Assembly: GCF_001507535.1 (NCBI RefSeq)
Contig: NZ_LQBN01000001.1
Location: forward strand, 1 to 64,000
DNA length: 64,000 nt
DNA from: Thiomicrospira sp. WB1
Lineage (GTDB): Bacteria > Pseudomonadota > Gammaproteobacteria > Thiomicrospirales > Thiomicrospiraceae
Direction of reading: 5' to 3'
Below, one piece after another: positions 1-9,813 of this stretch (positions are counted from its first letter, which is position 1; each line of letters starts with the position of its first letter). The notes beneath the pieces are model-generated. The model was not told where the DNA came from. It worked only from the letters and a program-made list of their open reading frames with translations, and searched no databases. Made by a program: the position numbers and the translations under genes.

Positions 1-1485
<1,485 letters not shown>

Positions 1486-1882
1486 GATCAATTCCTGGTT
1501 TCGAGTGCTTTGGGTGCCTTTCAACCGTCCTTAAGGGAGTGGCAAGGCTTATTTTTGTCTGCGCGAAAATACGCGTTGGTTTTTTATTAATTCCAATAAT
1601 ACGCCCTTTTTTTTGAAAAAATACTGTCCCAAAGTACAGTGTCACCAATTTTTTTCAGGTTTTTTGGCGCCTCACCTTTGGTCACTCCTTCAGCTGGGCA
1701 CTCTGAGACGAATACAGAATGGATTGGTTTTCAGCTTAAAACGCTAACGGACCCCCCTTGCCATTCAGGGTTTGCTTTTACGTTTGTTTTCATTAGAATG
1801 GAAATAACCCATTGAAATTCTGATCAAAACAAACAGGCCATCTGCCCGGTGATCAGTCTTTAAGACAGTAAGGAGGGTGACA
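1486..1882. other. Divergent intergenic region (adhesin / small protein)
   Basis: No gene seen. It must carry both divergent promoters. A weak sigma70-like pair for the rightward gene is TTTGCT (1771-1776) and TAGAAT (1794-1799) with 17-bp spacing. An AT-rich stretch lies at about 1570-1660 and contains a small inverted repeat ACTGT/ACAGT (1623-1640) that could be an operator. None of these assignments is strong. Confidence 0.3.
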
Positions 1883-2323
1883 ATGATTAACAGTGTGAAC
1901 CCAGCGCTGGCTTCGGCCAACCAAGCCATGGCACAGCAAGCGACCGGCATGACCGATGTGCTCAACACCGACCCCAAAGTGACGGATCGTCAGGGAACAG
2001 CAAATTCGTCGGCCGGCAATACCACCGTCACGCTCTCGGATCAATCACAGGCGAATGCGGTTCAGCAGGTGGACTATCGTGACTTGGCCGCCAGTCAAAC
2101 CGTGAATGCCAATACACCGGTGGAAGACACCAATGTCAACGCCAACCAGACGACGTCAGGTACCACTTACGCGTCAAACCTGGCGGCTCAGGCTAACTAC
2201 AATGCGCAGCAAGCACAGTCTGCCCAATCAGCGCCTGAGAGCAATAATGCTCAGGCCGATGCGCAAACGGTCAACATGGCCGAAGCCAGTGGTCAGCAGG
2301 CCTCAGACCAGACGCTGGTCTAA
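1883..2323 (+). CDS. Small Ala/Gln/Asn-rich protein of unknown function
   Basis: 146 residues starting MINSVNPALASANQ. ATG 1883 is preferred over the in-frame GTG at 1877 because AGGAGG at 1871-1876 is correctly spaced only for the ATG. The protein is hydrophilic and rich in Ala, Gln, Asn, Ser and Thr, with no cysteine, membrane segment or signal peptide, and looks largely disordered. It lies divergent to the adhesin gene. I recognise no family. The excellent ribosome binding site and biased composition support a real, well translated gene. Confidence 0.6.
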   Translation: MINSVNPALASANQAMAQQATGMTDVLNTDPKVTDRQGTANSSAGNTTVTLSDQSQANAVQQVDYRDLAASQTVNANTPVEDTNVNANQTTSGTTYASNLAAQANYNAQQAQSAQSAPESNNAQADAQTVNMAEASGQQASDQTLV

Positions 2324-2353
2324 TGTAGCTGAGCGCGCTCTTACCAGGCTTGG

Positions 2354-2370
2354 TTTTGACCAGGCCTGGT
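2354..2370. repeat. CCAGGCCTGG palindrome, copy 1
   Basis: Exact core at 2360-2369 with a full left arm TTTTGA. It lies 30 bp downstream of the small gene's stop codon, in non-coding DNA. Confidence 0.85.
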
Positions 2371-2595
2371 AACTTTCAGTCTTTCCTTTAGCCTTTCGTC
2401 ACACTTTCAGTACCCTGTTCATATTGTTTCAAGACTTGCGTCTTGTCGCACTCCCCTCTAAGTCGTAAACTTTTATTCAAGCTTTGAATCAATCCGTTTG
2501 AAGCTCAGGTACTTGCTTTCACCACTTGGTGACGAGGCATACCGACCCCGATTCAAAAAGTTTCCTCAGCTTTTGAGTCAAACTCCTCAGATTAC

Positions 2596-2620
2596 AACGG
2601 CGCGACGGCGCCGTTTTTTT
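2596..2620 (+). terminator. Factor-independent terminator
   Basis: Perfect 8-bp stem AACGGCGC / GCGCCGTT with a 4-base loop, followed by a run of T (2614-2620). It probably ends transcription from the small gene at 1883-2323. Confidence 0.8.
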
Positions 2621-2710
2621 ATGCCCTTTTCCTGCCAACCTGGCCTGTTTTGACTGACGGATTCCATTACAATACGCAAAATTCAAGAAAAACAAAAGGG
2701 ACGCAATCCA

Positions 2711-3160
2711 ATGAGTGACAGCCGACATTACCGTCACGGACACGGTTCCGACGCCGAACATTTACAGGATCAGGCGCTTTTTGCTCAGCTTCTGGACCAG
2801 CATCATGAGTTGGAGCGGGAAACCCACGTGGTTGAAAACGGGATTCTGGCACGGACCACCTCAACCAACCCGGAATTGGTCAAAGTGCTTCAAGCCCATG
2901 TCGATGGGATGGAAAAACGCTTTGGTAAAGGCCGGGCGATTCGTTCCTGGGACCCGTTGTTTGCGGCTTTGTTTGAATACCGCGACCAAATCAGCATGGA
3001 ATATTTCCACCGTAAAGATGGCGTGGAAGCCCTGTTGACCACCGATGATCCCAAACTGCTGGAACTGATTCACTGCCATGATCAAACCCTCCACCAATTT
3101 GTGGAACGCGGTGGCGATGCCAGCCGGCATGAAAGCCCTAAACCTGACTGGCTGGATTAA
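2711..3160 (+). CDS. Conserved His-rich helical protein, possibly metal or haem binding
   Basis: 149 residues, hydrophilic, no signal peptide. Visible features are a His/Gly-rich start (HYRHGHG), an LLDQHHELERE segment, the conserved-looking core KRFGKGRAIRSWDPLFAALF and a C-terminal LIHCHDQTLHQFVERG helix. The regularly spaced His and Glu residues resemble small helical proteins that bind metal or haem, and the layout recalls a proteobacterial hypothetical family with a terminal HAxxVxxFVxxG motif. Function is not established. It stands alone between a terminator and the thioredoxin gene. Confidence 0.6.
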   Translation: MSDSRHYRHGHGSDAEHLQDQALFAQLLDQHHELERETHVVENGILARTTSTNPELVKVLQAHVDGMEKRFGKGRAIRSWDPLFAALFEYRDQISMEYFHRKDGVEALLTTDDPKLLELIHCHDQTLHQFVERGGDASRHESPKPDWLD

Positions 3161-3305
3161 GACTCAATCCCTCTGCTTAAATTTTTCCCCGTCGTCCTTA
3201 TCCTAATTGTAAGAGCCGTCCTAGGCACACGATCCCTTAGGGCCTTCTCTGGGTGCTTCGTAGCGTGCACAGGACTCTAAGAACGTTTCAAAGGAAATGC
3301 GAACC

Positions 3306-3731
3306 ATGATTATTATGTGTCCTCATTGCGGCGGCCTGAATCGCGTGGCCGACGAACGTCTGACGCAGTCTCCGAGTTGTGGAAAATGTCATCAAGGCCT
3401 GTTCACAGGCACCCCGATTGAAATGAACGAGGCACAATTTCGGCGCGCCTTACAGAAAACCGATCTGCCCCTGGTGGTCGATTTCTGGGCCGGTTGGTGC
3501 GGCCCCTGCAAAATGTTTGCCCCCACTTTTGCGCAGGCGGCGGCACAGTTAGAACCCAAAGCCCGCTTTATCAAAATCAATACCGAACAGGCCCAAAGCC
3601 TGGCGGGCGAGCTGGGGATTCGCTCGATTCCGACCCTGGCCATCTTCAAAAAGGGTCAGGAAATCACACGCCAGGCGGGCGCCATGGACCTGGGCGGATT
3701 CACAAGCTGGGTCAACCAACACATCAGTTAA
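3306..3731 (+). CDS. trxC: Thioredoxin 2
   Basis: 142-residue cytosolic disulfide reductase of the TrxC type. The N-terminus carries a zinc site formed by two CxxC pairs (Cys5/Cys8 and Cys25/Cys28). The thioredoxin fold has the WCGPCK active site (Cys65/Cys68), VVDFWAGW before it and the cis-Pro segment RSIPTLAIF. ATG 3306 is preferred because AAGGA at 3291-3295 lies 10 bases upstream; an in-frame ATG at 3297 would directly abut that sequence. It is followed 59 bp later by a CnoX-like TPR protein without its own thioredoxin domain. Confidence 0.92.
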   Translation: MIIMCPHCGGLNRVADERLTQSPSCGKCHQGLFTGTPIEMNEAQFRRALQKTDLPLVVDFWAGWCGPCKMFAPTFAQAAAQLEPKARFIKINTEQAQSLAGELGIRSIPTLAIFKKGQEITRQAGAMDLGGFTSWVNQHIS

Positions 3732-3790
3732 GCGCAAAAAACGACCCTGCCTCGGTATAATGAGGTTTTCGCGCAACTTTTGGGTGCCTT

Positions 3791-4378
3791 ATGTCTGAGA
3801 CCGCCAACGCACACATTTTCCAAACCGACACCGACGGCTTTGATCCCGATAAAGCATCGGATCAATTACGCCAGCAGGCCCGTGACCAACATCTGGCGGG
3901 GGATGCCGCCGCTGCGATTCAAACACTGACCCAGGCGATTCAGGAAGACCCCGGCAACCCGCGGGTTGCCATGGACATGATTCAAGTGCTGCTTGACATC
4001 GGTCAGGCGCAATCAGCGCTGGAACTGTTTGAAAAACTGCCCAGCGCCGCGACCCAAAGTGAGATGGGGGAATGCCTCAACGGGCAGCTGACTTTTGCGC
4101 GTCTGGCCAGTCGGACCGAAGGCATGGATGTGCTGAGTCAAAAACTGGAAGAAAACCCGGAAGATGCCAAGGCCCGTTTTGACTTGTCCGTGTGTTTGAT
4201 TGCCGCCCACGCCTATGACGAAGCCATGTCGCATTTGTTTGTGCTTCAGGCCGATGACCCGGACTTTGAACAGGGCGCGCCTCGGGAGCTGATCCTGACT
4301 GTCATTAATTTCCTGTCGCCCAACAACCCCAAACTGGCGCAGAAATACCGCCAAAAACTCAATAATCTTTTGAACTGA
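3791..4378 (+). CDS. CnoX/YbbN-like TPR protein lacking the thioredoxin domain
   Basis: 195 residues. From residue 25 on it matches the C-terminal TPR half of the co-chaperone CnoX (YbbN): LAGDAAAAIQTLTQAIQEDPGNP, ENPEDAKARFDLSVCLIAAHAYDEAMSHL, and the closing AQKYRQKLNNLL. The first residues (AHIFQTDTDGF) resemble the very start of a CnoX thioredoxin domain, but the remaining ~100 residues of that domain, including the CxxC region, are absent. In the family this half binds clients and hands them to GroEL or DnaK. Placement right after trxC suggests thioredoxin 2 could supply the redox function in trans (inference). Confidence 0.75.
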   Translation: MSETANAHIFQTDTDGFDPDKASDQLRQQARDQHLAGDAAAAIQTLTQAIQEDPGNPRVAMDMIQVLLDIGQAQSALELFEKLPSAATQSEMGECLNGQLTFARLASRTEGMDVLSQKLEENPEDAKARFDLSVCLIAAHAYDEAMSHLFVLQADDPDFEQGAPRELILTVINFLSPNNPKLAQKYRQKLNNLLN

Positions 4379-4395
4379 CCTCAAGGACGCATGGC

Positions 4396-4635
4396 ATGGA
4401 AATTGGCTCAAACGAGCATCGCCGCCTTCTAAAACGCGGCATCACTCGCACTGGCATCAAAACCTTTGCGCTGGGGCTGATCCCGGGCCTAATGCTGATG
4501 CTGCCCAATCTGGTTCGCGACAACGATTTTTCCCGCGGTCTTTGGTGGTTGGGATGGGTCTTGATTGGCGCCAGCGCGCTGTATGCCCTGGGCATTGCCA
4601 TCAAAAAATACCGCCAGACCTTGTCCAAGCTGTGA
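4396..4635 (+). CDS. Small two-helix inner-membrane protein
   Basis: 79 residues with a basic N-terminus and two hydrophobic segments (about residues 24-40 and 48-66), ending in a basic tail. It starts 17 bp after the TPR gene, with AAGGA at 4383-4387, so it is probably co-transcribed. It is convergent with the Bat operon to its right. No family recognised. Confidence 0.55.
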   Translation: MEIGSNEHRRLLKRGITRTGIKTFALGLIPGLMLMLPNLVRDNDFSRGLWWLGWVLIGASALYALGIAIKKYRQTLSKL

Positions 4636-4653
4636 ACCACCCATGATCACGCG

Positions 4654-6204
4654 TTAACGCCTGAGACGAATCACGCCCATCCATGGCAGTGTTTTTGACC
4701 AGGCCTGGCAGGTTTTGACCAATGCCTCACAGGCAACCGAACGCTGGTCCGATCGGGCATAACGACACTGATTCAAACAACTGATCCAGGCACGTGCTTC
4801 AGGCGAATGCCCCCGTTTTTCTTCAAACGCCGTCAACCATTGTAGGGGGCTTGCGGACTGACCTTCTTCCCAATCCCGTAACCCGTATTTTGACCAGGCC
4901 TGCACCGCGGTCCAGATCGTTTCATCAGGTCGCTGGGCTCGAACCGCCCGCTTCAATTGCCAGCGCAGTCGCAGATAGGCCCAAAGCCCCACAAACACAT
5001 AACCGATCCACCCCAGGATTGCCAGACTCAGCAACCCTGACAGCCCATAAAGCGTCCACACCAGCCAGCCCGGCAAAACCCAAACCGTCTCCCCCAGCTG
5101 TTGCGTGCTTTGCAACCGGCCCGTGATCGGATCAAATGCCTGCGCCCGGATCGTGGGCAAGGTCACCGGACCCCAGGCATGAATGCGCAGCGGTTGCGTG
5201 ATCAGCGCCCGGCTGCTCAAGCCATTCTCATCCCAGGTTTGCTGACGGTCGACTTGCGCCGACAACCATTCAATCGCCTCATCGCCCTGCATCTGCTGCG
5301 CCAACGATGGCAGCGCATCCGCTGGCAACTGATGCCCGGTGAGCGTGAATTGCCAATGATACTGATCGCCGGCACTCAACAACCATGGCAAACCCGATGT
5401 CTGCAAAGCAATGCGCCCCACCGGAATGGACCAAGGCAAAAAACCCGGCAACGGCCGAACCTGACCCGTCGCAGGCGGTGCGGCAAACGTCCAGTTTTGA
5501 GCCCGCTCATTACGCACCATCAGCAAAGGCCCCTGAAATCGCATTCGACGCGGGGAATCGGTCTGATTGGGTAACGAGCGGCCCAACGATAACTGCCCTC
5601 CTTGTCCGGCATCCGTCATCACAGTGGGCAGACCTTGCGGGCTGGATGGCCATTGCCAGCCCAATGCCTTGGGCGTCTCATCCATCAGCGCGCCATCCGG
5701 CGGATGAATCTGCACGGTCCAACCATCCTCAGCGGCGTCAATCCGTGCCTGCCAGCGCAGCACCTGTCGGGCATACCAGGGTCCGTCCGCGCCGCCGTCA
5801 CATTCCGGGCAGATCTGCCAGTCCACACCCATGGCTGGGTTTTCGGCCACCCACAAAGGTTGCGAGGGCAAGGGAATGGCCGCCGCGGCTTGATCCGGCA
5901 AAATCACTTCTCCGGTGCGATAAGGCAACAGACGCACGGCCAATCCGGTACCGCGCTGGCGGATGCTGGCCACATAAAAATGTTCGCGGATCGGGGCCCA
6001 GTCCAGTTTTGACCAGGCCTGGTTAAAGGCTTCGCTTTGCACGTCCGGCCCGGTCAGTCGCCATTCCACTGCCTCGCCCATCAGGATTTCGCGCTCAGAA
6101 AAGTTGCTGTGCACCAACAGTGCCCAGGCCGACGGCGACACCAGCGCACTCAATAACGCCAAACCGCTCCCAAGCCAAAGCATGCGCCATTCTCGTTTTA
6201 CCAT
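4654..6204 (-). CDS. BatD-like membrane protein (operon 1)
   Basis: 516 residues: signal peptide (about 1-28), a long periplasmic beta-rich region, a transmembrane segment near residues 372-405 and a cytosolic tail. Domain order and position, last in a MoxR/VWA operon, fit the BatD 'oxygen tolerance' family, although sequence resemblance to the paralogue at 29166-30878 is weak by eye. The start ATG overlaps the upstream gene's stop by 7 bp. Two exact copies and one near copy of the CCAGGCCTGG palindrome lie in it and encode QAWSK three times. Likely role (family-based): periplasmic scaffold for the VWA proteins in envelope stress tolerance. Confidence 0.7.
   Translation of the reverse strand: MVKREWRMLWLGSGLALLSALVSPSAWALLVHSNFSEREILMGEAVEWRLTGPDVQSEAFNQAWSKLDWAPIREHFYVASIRQRGTGLAVRLLPYRTGEVILPDQAAAAIPLPSQPLWVAENPAMGVDWQICPECDGGADGPWYARQVLRWQARIDAAEDGWTVQIHPPDGALMDETPKALGWQWPSSPQGLPTVMTDAGQGGQLSLGRSLPNQTDSPRRMRFQGPLLMVRNERAQNWTFAAPPATGQVRPLPGFLPWSIPVGRIALQTSGLPWLLSAGDQYHWQFTLTGHQLPADALPSLAQQMQGDEAIEWLSAQVDRQQTWDENGLSSRALITQPLRIHAWGPVTLPTIRAQAFDPITGRLQSTQQLGETVWVLPGWLVWTLYGLSGLLSLAILGWIGYVFVGLWAYLRLRWQLKRAVRAQRPDETIWTAVQAWSKYGLRDWEEGQSASPLQWLTAFEEKRGHSPEARAWISCLNQCRYARSDQRSVACEALVKTCQAWSKTLPWMGVIRLRR
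4692..4708. repeat. CCAGGCCTGG palindrome, copy 2
   Basis: Exact core 4699-4708 with left arm TTTTTGA, inside the batD-like gene (QAWSK). Confidence 0.85.
4888..4903. repeat. CCAGGCCTGG palindrome, near copy
   Basis: TTTTGA arm plus CCAGGCCTGC, one mismatch in the core; inside the batD-like gene, again encoding QAWSK. Confidence 0.6.
6007..6027. repeat. CCAGGCCTGG palindrome, copy 3
   Basis: Exact core 6013-6022 with left arm TTTTGA and right arm TTAAA; inside the batD-like gene (FNQAWSK). Confidence 0.85.
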
Positions 6205-8168
6205 GGCATCACCCCCGGCAGCGCATGGCCCTTTTCCTGTTCGGCTTGAAAGCCTTCTTCGCGTTCAAACAACCGCTTGAGCAAACCGGCCTGATCATCT
6301 TTCACCGACGCCAAAGCCTGATGCATCACCGCGATTCGGCGACGTTTGGCCTGATGGGCTTTCACCGCCTCCGCCTGACCCGCCTCGCCAGTCAGCCACT
6401 GCGAAGGGGTCGATGATAATTGATAATCGGTTGGGTCCCCTTGCAGCGTCCATTGGTCTTCCGAGGGGTCATCCCGCATGCCCTCTTCCATCTCATCGTC
6501 CATGCCACTGGGACCGCCCCCGCCGGCACTCATTCCGCCATAGAAGGCATTTTCATCCTGGGATCGATTCGGGTCCTGATCCCGTGGCTCGCCGCGCTCA
6601 CTTTCCTCGTCAGGGCGATTTGGATCGGTCTCCAACGTCAGTCGTGCCCGGGCCACCGCCAGGTTATGACGGGCCTGCGATAACGGCTCATAGCGCAAAC
6701 TGTGTTCATAGGCTTCAATCGCTTCGACTAACAGCCCTGCCTGCAGGTAGGCATTCCCCAGATTAAACAACGCACTGGCACGCTGGGAGTGCGTTTGCGC
6801 CAAAAGAATGGCTTCCCGAAACGCTGCCACGGCCATGGATAAATTCGGCACATGATAGGCGGCCACCCCGGCGCCCATTTGCGCGGAAAACCCGCTCTGC
6901 CCCTGATACAGGCGCAGGGCGCGCTCAAAGTCTTTTGCTTTCAAGGCCGCAAAAGCCTGGTGACGTTCAGATGGATGCGCTTCTGCCGCCTGGACAGGCA
7001 CAGCCGCACTGGCCAGCATCAGCCACAAAGCGCCAGCGGTGAAAACGCCGACGACACCACTCATTTCTCTCAGCGAACGGCGAGAGCGGAACACCGGATA
7101 CATCGCCCCCAGCATGGCCAGAAATGCCACCCACAAAAACGGCGCCGAATGATCGATCCATTGCGGGTCGGTTGTCGGCAGAGGACGACTGGCCGCCGGT
7201 TGCACCAGCGTCGAGAGAATCGTGTCCAAGGTATCGGCCTGGCCATCACCGCGCACGTAGGTGGCGCCCAATCGACCGGCCAATGACTGCAAAGCGCCTT
7301 CCTGGAGTCGCGTCTGCACTGGCTGACCCAAATGCTGAAGCCGGCCCCCAAAGCCATCCTGAGCCGAATCATCCGGGATGAAGGTGTCCGAAGGCGTTCC
7401 CATGCCCGTCATCAGGACCGTCGGTTCGCCCGGCAAAGGTGAGGGCCATTCAAAGGCCGGCAGTTGATCGGCATCACTGGCTCGGGGCGGTGGTGTCGCA
7501 GGCCCGTCGGTCAGGACCCAAAGCACACGCGCGTTGCCCGCCACCTGTTGCAGGTGCTGCGCCCCGAACACAATCGCCCGATCCAGGCGTGAGCCCTGAG
7601 TCGGCAGCATGCCCGAATGGGTCAATGCCAGAAAATGACGCAACCAGTCTCGGTCAAAACTCAAGGGACTGACCAGATGCGGCTCAGCGGCATACACCAT
7701 CAATCCCACCCGATCGTCCGGTTTCAGATGCGGCAACACCGACTCCACCAAATTTCGCGCGGCATGAAAGCGATCAGGGCGCACATCCTGTGCTTGCATC
7801 GAGCGCGACACATCCAGTGCCACCAGCAAATCCACCCCCGCTCGATCTGTGGATTGCGCTGACTGCACCAGTGTCCGGGGTCCGGCCAGCGCCACCACCA
7901 ATGCCAACCAGACAATCGCCATCAACCATCCGGGTTGCTTCACCCGCCCGCCAAACCGTCGCAGCCAACCGTGCGACCGCTCACGCGATAGGCTTTCGTC
8001 GGCAGATACCTGCAACCAGGGCAATAGGTCGGCATCTGCATACCCTTGCCAATGGCGACGTTTTTGCCAGACCAGAAACAAAGCGGCCAACCCTGGCACC
8101 AACAAAAACCACAGGGTTTCGGGTGAGCGCCATTGCCAATCCAACCAGTGCCACCAGGCTTGTGTCAT
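6198..8168 (-). CDS. VWA-TPR membrane protein, BatB/BatC fusion (operon 1)
   Basis: 656 residues. Two N-terminal membrane segments (about 18-35 and 80-96) precede a von Willebrand A domain with an intact MIDAS (D119-V-S121-R-S123, and LTDG later). Further membrane segments lie near 338-355 and 375-393. They are followed by a periplasmic TPR region (AFAALKAKDFERALRLYQ, ALFNLGNAYLQAGLLVEAIEAYEHSL) and an acidic, Gly/Asp-rich tail. This combines BatB (VWA) with BatC (TPR). It starts 2 bp after the upstream VWA gene and overlaps the batD-like gene, so it is translationally coupled. Expected to act with MoxR as part of a membrane chaperone-like complex. Confidence 0.85.
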   Translation of the reverse strand: MTQAWWHWLDWQWRSPETLWFLLVPGLAALFLVWQKRRHWQGYADADLLPWLQVSADESLSRERSHGWLRRFGGRVKQPGWLMAIVWLALVVALAGPRTLVQSAQSTDRAGVDLLVALDVSRSMQAQDVRPDRFHAARNLVESVLPHLKPDDRVGLMVYAAEPHLVSPLSFDRDWLRHFLALTHSGMLPTQGSRLDRAIVFGAQHLQQVAGNARVLWVLTDGPATPPPRASDADQLPAFEWPSPLPGEPTVLMTGMGTPSDTFIPDDSAQDGFGGRLQHLGQPVQTRLQEGALQSLAGRLGATYVRGDGQADTLDTILSTLVQPAASRPLPTTDPQWIDHSAPFLWVAFLAMLGAMYPVFRSRRSLREMSGVVGVFTAGALWLMLASAAVPVQAAEAHPSERHQAFAALKAKDFERALRLYQGQSGFSAQMGAGVAAYHVPNLSMAVAAFREAILLAQTHSQRASALFNLGNAYLQAGLLVEAIEAYEHSLRYEPLSQARHNLAVARARLTLETDPNRPDEESERGEPRDQDPNRSQDENAFYGGMSAGGGGPSGMDDEMEEGMRDDPSEDQWTLQGDPTDYQLSSTPSQWLTGEAGQAEAVKAHQAKRRRIAVMHQALASVKDDQAGLLKRLFEREEGFQAEQEKGHALPGVMPW

Positions 8169-8170
8169 GG

Positions 8171-9307
8171 TTACCTCTCTCCCTTATGATCTTTCAGAGT
8201 GGCCTGCGCGGTGAACCGTTCCCGCAGGACCAGCCAGCCAAGGTACCCGACCAGACCCATCAACCACAAGGCGACCAAGTCCGGGGTGAGCCAGTGTTTT
8301 TGATAACCTGCCCTCGTCTGTGCGACCGACACGCCTTCGGCCTGGTCAATCTGACGCAATACAGCCTGCAAATCATCGCCACTGCCGATCTGGTAATAAT
8401 CGCCGCCCGTAGCGTTTGCCATGGCTTTGAGGGGCTGCGGGTCCAGTGGCTGATAGAGCAGGCCACCATGGTCACGCAAATCGGCTTTCAAACTGCCCGC
8501 TCCCACCCCAACGGTGTAAACCGGCAACCCAAGCGCCTGGGCGTAGCCTGCTACATCCTCAAAGGACACGCGTGTGCCCATTTGCTGCCCATCTGACAAC
8601 CACACCACCACTTGCGTTCGATCCGGGTCCGCGAGCGTCTGTGCATCGTCCTCTGTGGTGTGCGTCTGTTGCAGTGCCAACCCCAATGCCGCCCCGGCTG
8701 CTTCGTCATTGCGCCCGGCCAGATAAGGCTTAAGACGCTTGAGCATCATGCGGGCGGCCGTGGCGTCGGAGGTCAGAGGCATCAGGGTATAGGCCTGATC
8801 GGCATACAAAATCGTCGCGAAGCGATTGCCTCGCAAACCGGCGACAAACTGATCCAGCACTTGGCGAATAACCTCAATCCGCTGAGCCGGCTGCCCGCCA
8901 ACCTGATAATCTTTGAGCACCATGGACACCGAGCTTTCCACCACAAACACCACGTCGCGCACCGTCTTGGTCTGGGGCGCCGGGGGATTGGCTTCGCGAT
9001 AATAAGGCTGCGCCAGCGTGACCACCCCCAAACACAATAACAACGCGCGTAGCGCATGCAGATCCCACTGCCTTGATTTCATCGAACGTGAAGCGGCCGG
9101 CCCAAACCGATCCATCAGCGAATGGCGAAAATCACTCTGGCGCTGCTGTTGCAGCCAGGCATAATCGTCCGAACTGACAGACGCATGCCAGGCGCGCCAG
9201 CCCCAAGCGAGGCCCCACACCCCCAAAAGCGCAAACGCCCAGGGCCATTCAAACCAGATCGAGCGCTCACCGCTCAAAATGTCCATCCAGAGTGGCCAAT
9301 CGATCAT
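8171..9307 (-). CDS. VWA-domain membrane protein, BatA-like (operon 1)
   Basis: 378 residues from ATG 9307, which overlaps the DUF4381 stop as ATGA. N-terminal membrane segments (about 21-38 and 86-102), a VWA domain (about 118-320) and a C-terminal membrane segment (LVALWLMGLVGYLGWLVL). The first MIDAS motif reads E124-S-S126-V-S128 instead of DxSxS, so the metal-binding Asp is replaced by Glu; the later WLSDG is intact. The paralogue in operon 2 has the normal Asp. Probably a partner of the MoxR ATPase and the BatB/C protein. Confidence 0.85.
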   Translation of the reverse strand: MIDWPLWMDILSGERSIWFEWPWAFALLGVWGLAWGWRAWHASVSSDDYAWLQQQRQSDFRHSLMDRFGPAASRSMKSRQWDLHALRALLLCLGVVTLAQPYYREANPPAPQTKTVRDVVFVVESSVSMVLKDYQVGGQPAQRIEVIRQVLDQFVAGLRGNRFATILYADQAYTLMPLTSDATAARMMLKRLKPYLAGRNDEAAGAALGLALQQTHTTEDDAQTLADPDRTQVVVWLSDGQQMGTRVSFEDVAGYAQALGLPVYTVGVGAGSLKADLRDHGGLLYQPLDPQPLKAMANATGGDYYQIGSGDDLQAVLRQIDQAEGVSVAQTRAGYQKHWLTPDLVALWLMGLVGYLGWLVLRERFTAQATLKDHKGER

Positions 9308-9813
9308 CGCGTTCGCCTCTTCACCACACGTGGGCGCCATCTTGTCCAGCCGTTCGATCGATGGGATCGGGCCTGATGCATCACCGCCTGCTGCAATGCT
9401 TCAAGGGCCTGTTCCAGTGTTTCACGTGAAACCGGCTCCCGGGAAAAACAAAGTGATTGCAGTCGTTGATGGCTCTCACTGGTCGCATCCAAATACGGCG
9501 CAGATTGGAACAGGGCATAAAGCTGCCAGCGCTGGTTATCGGCGAGTCGTTCACCGGGCAAGGCGGTCGCTTGCCATTGTGCTTGCAATCGAGCCGCCTG
9601 ACGCTGCCAACGGGCCAGAGGGGCAAAACGCCGCCGCCACAACCACCAGGCCAGTATGAACACCAGTCCCAATAATCCCCAACCCAGCCAGACGATCAGC
9701 TGCGCCCAATCCACCCCCGGGTCCATGGGCCAGATAAGCGGTTCAATCGGATCGGCCGGGCCGACCGGAGCGGAATCGAATGGGGCCGACATCGGTGTTT
9801 GGCTGTCTCTCAT
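9304..9813 (-). CDS. DUF4381-like membrane-anchored protein (operon 1)
   Basis: About 169 residues from ATG 9813, preceded by GGAG and overlapping the DUF58 stop (ATGA). It has one membrane segment (LIVWLGWGLLGLVFILAWWLW) and a helical cytosolic part with RWQLYALFQSAPYL and LEALQQAVM. Position between DUF58 and VWA genes and the DPIEPLIWPMDPGVDW start support DUF4381. The first 20 residues are longer and more divergent than in the operon 2 copy. A perfect parS core lies inside the gene and encodes VSRET. Confidence 0.75.
   Translation of the reverse strand: MRDSQTPMSAPFDSAPVGPADPIEPLIWPMDPGVDWAQLIVWLGWGLLGLVFILAWWLWRRRFAPLARWQRQAARLQAQWQATALPGERLADNQRWQLYALFQSAPYLDATSESHQRLQSLCFSREPVSRETLEQALEALQQAVMHQARSHRSNGWTRWRPRVVKRRTR
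9419..9432. promoter_or_regulatory. parS-like site 1 (perfect core)
   Basis: GTTTCACGTGAAAC, a perfect 14-bp palindrome identical to the core of the chromosomal ParB-binding site; 15 of 16 bases match TGTTTCACGTGAAACA. It lies inside the DUF4381 gene. Confidence 0.75.

Larger units (their letters stand above)
2324..2710. other. Intergenic region with palindrome copy and terminator
   Basis: No coding sequence seen. It holds a CCAGGCCTGG palindrome copy just after the upstream gene and a strong factor-independent terminator at 2596-2620. The stretch after the terminator presumably contains the promoter of the next gene, but no convincing -35/-10 pair with normal spacing was found. Confidence 0.4.
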
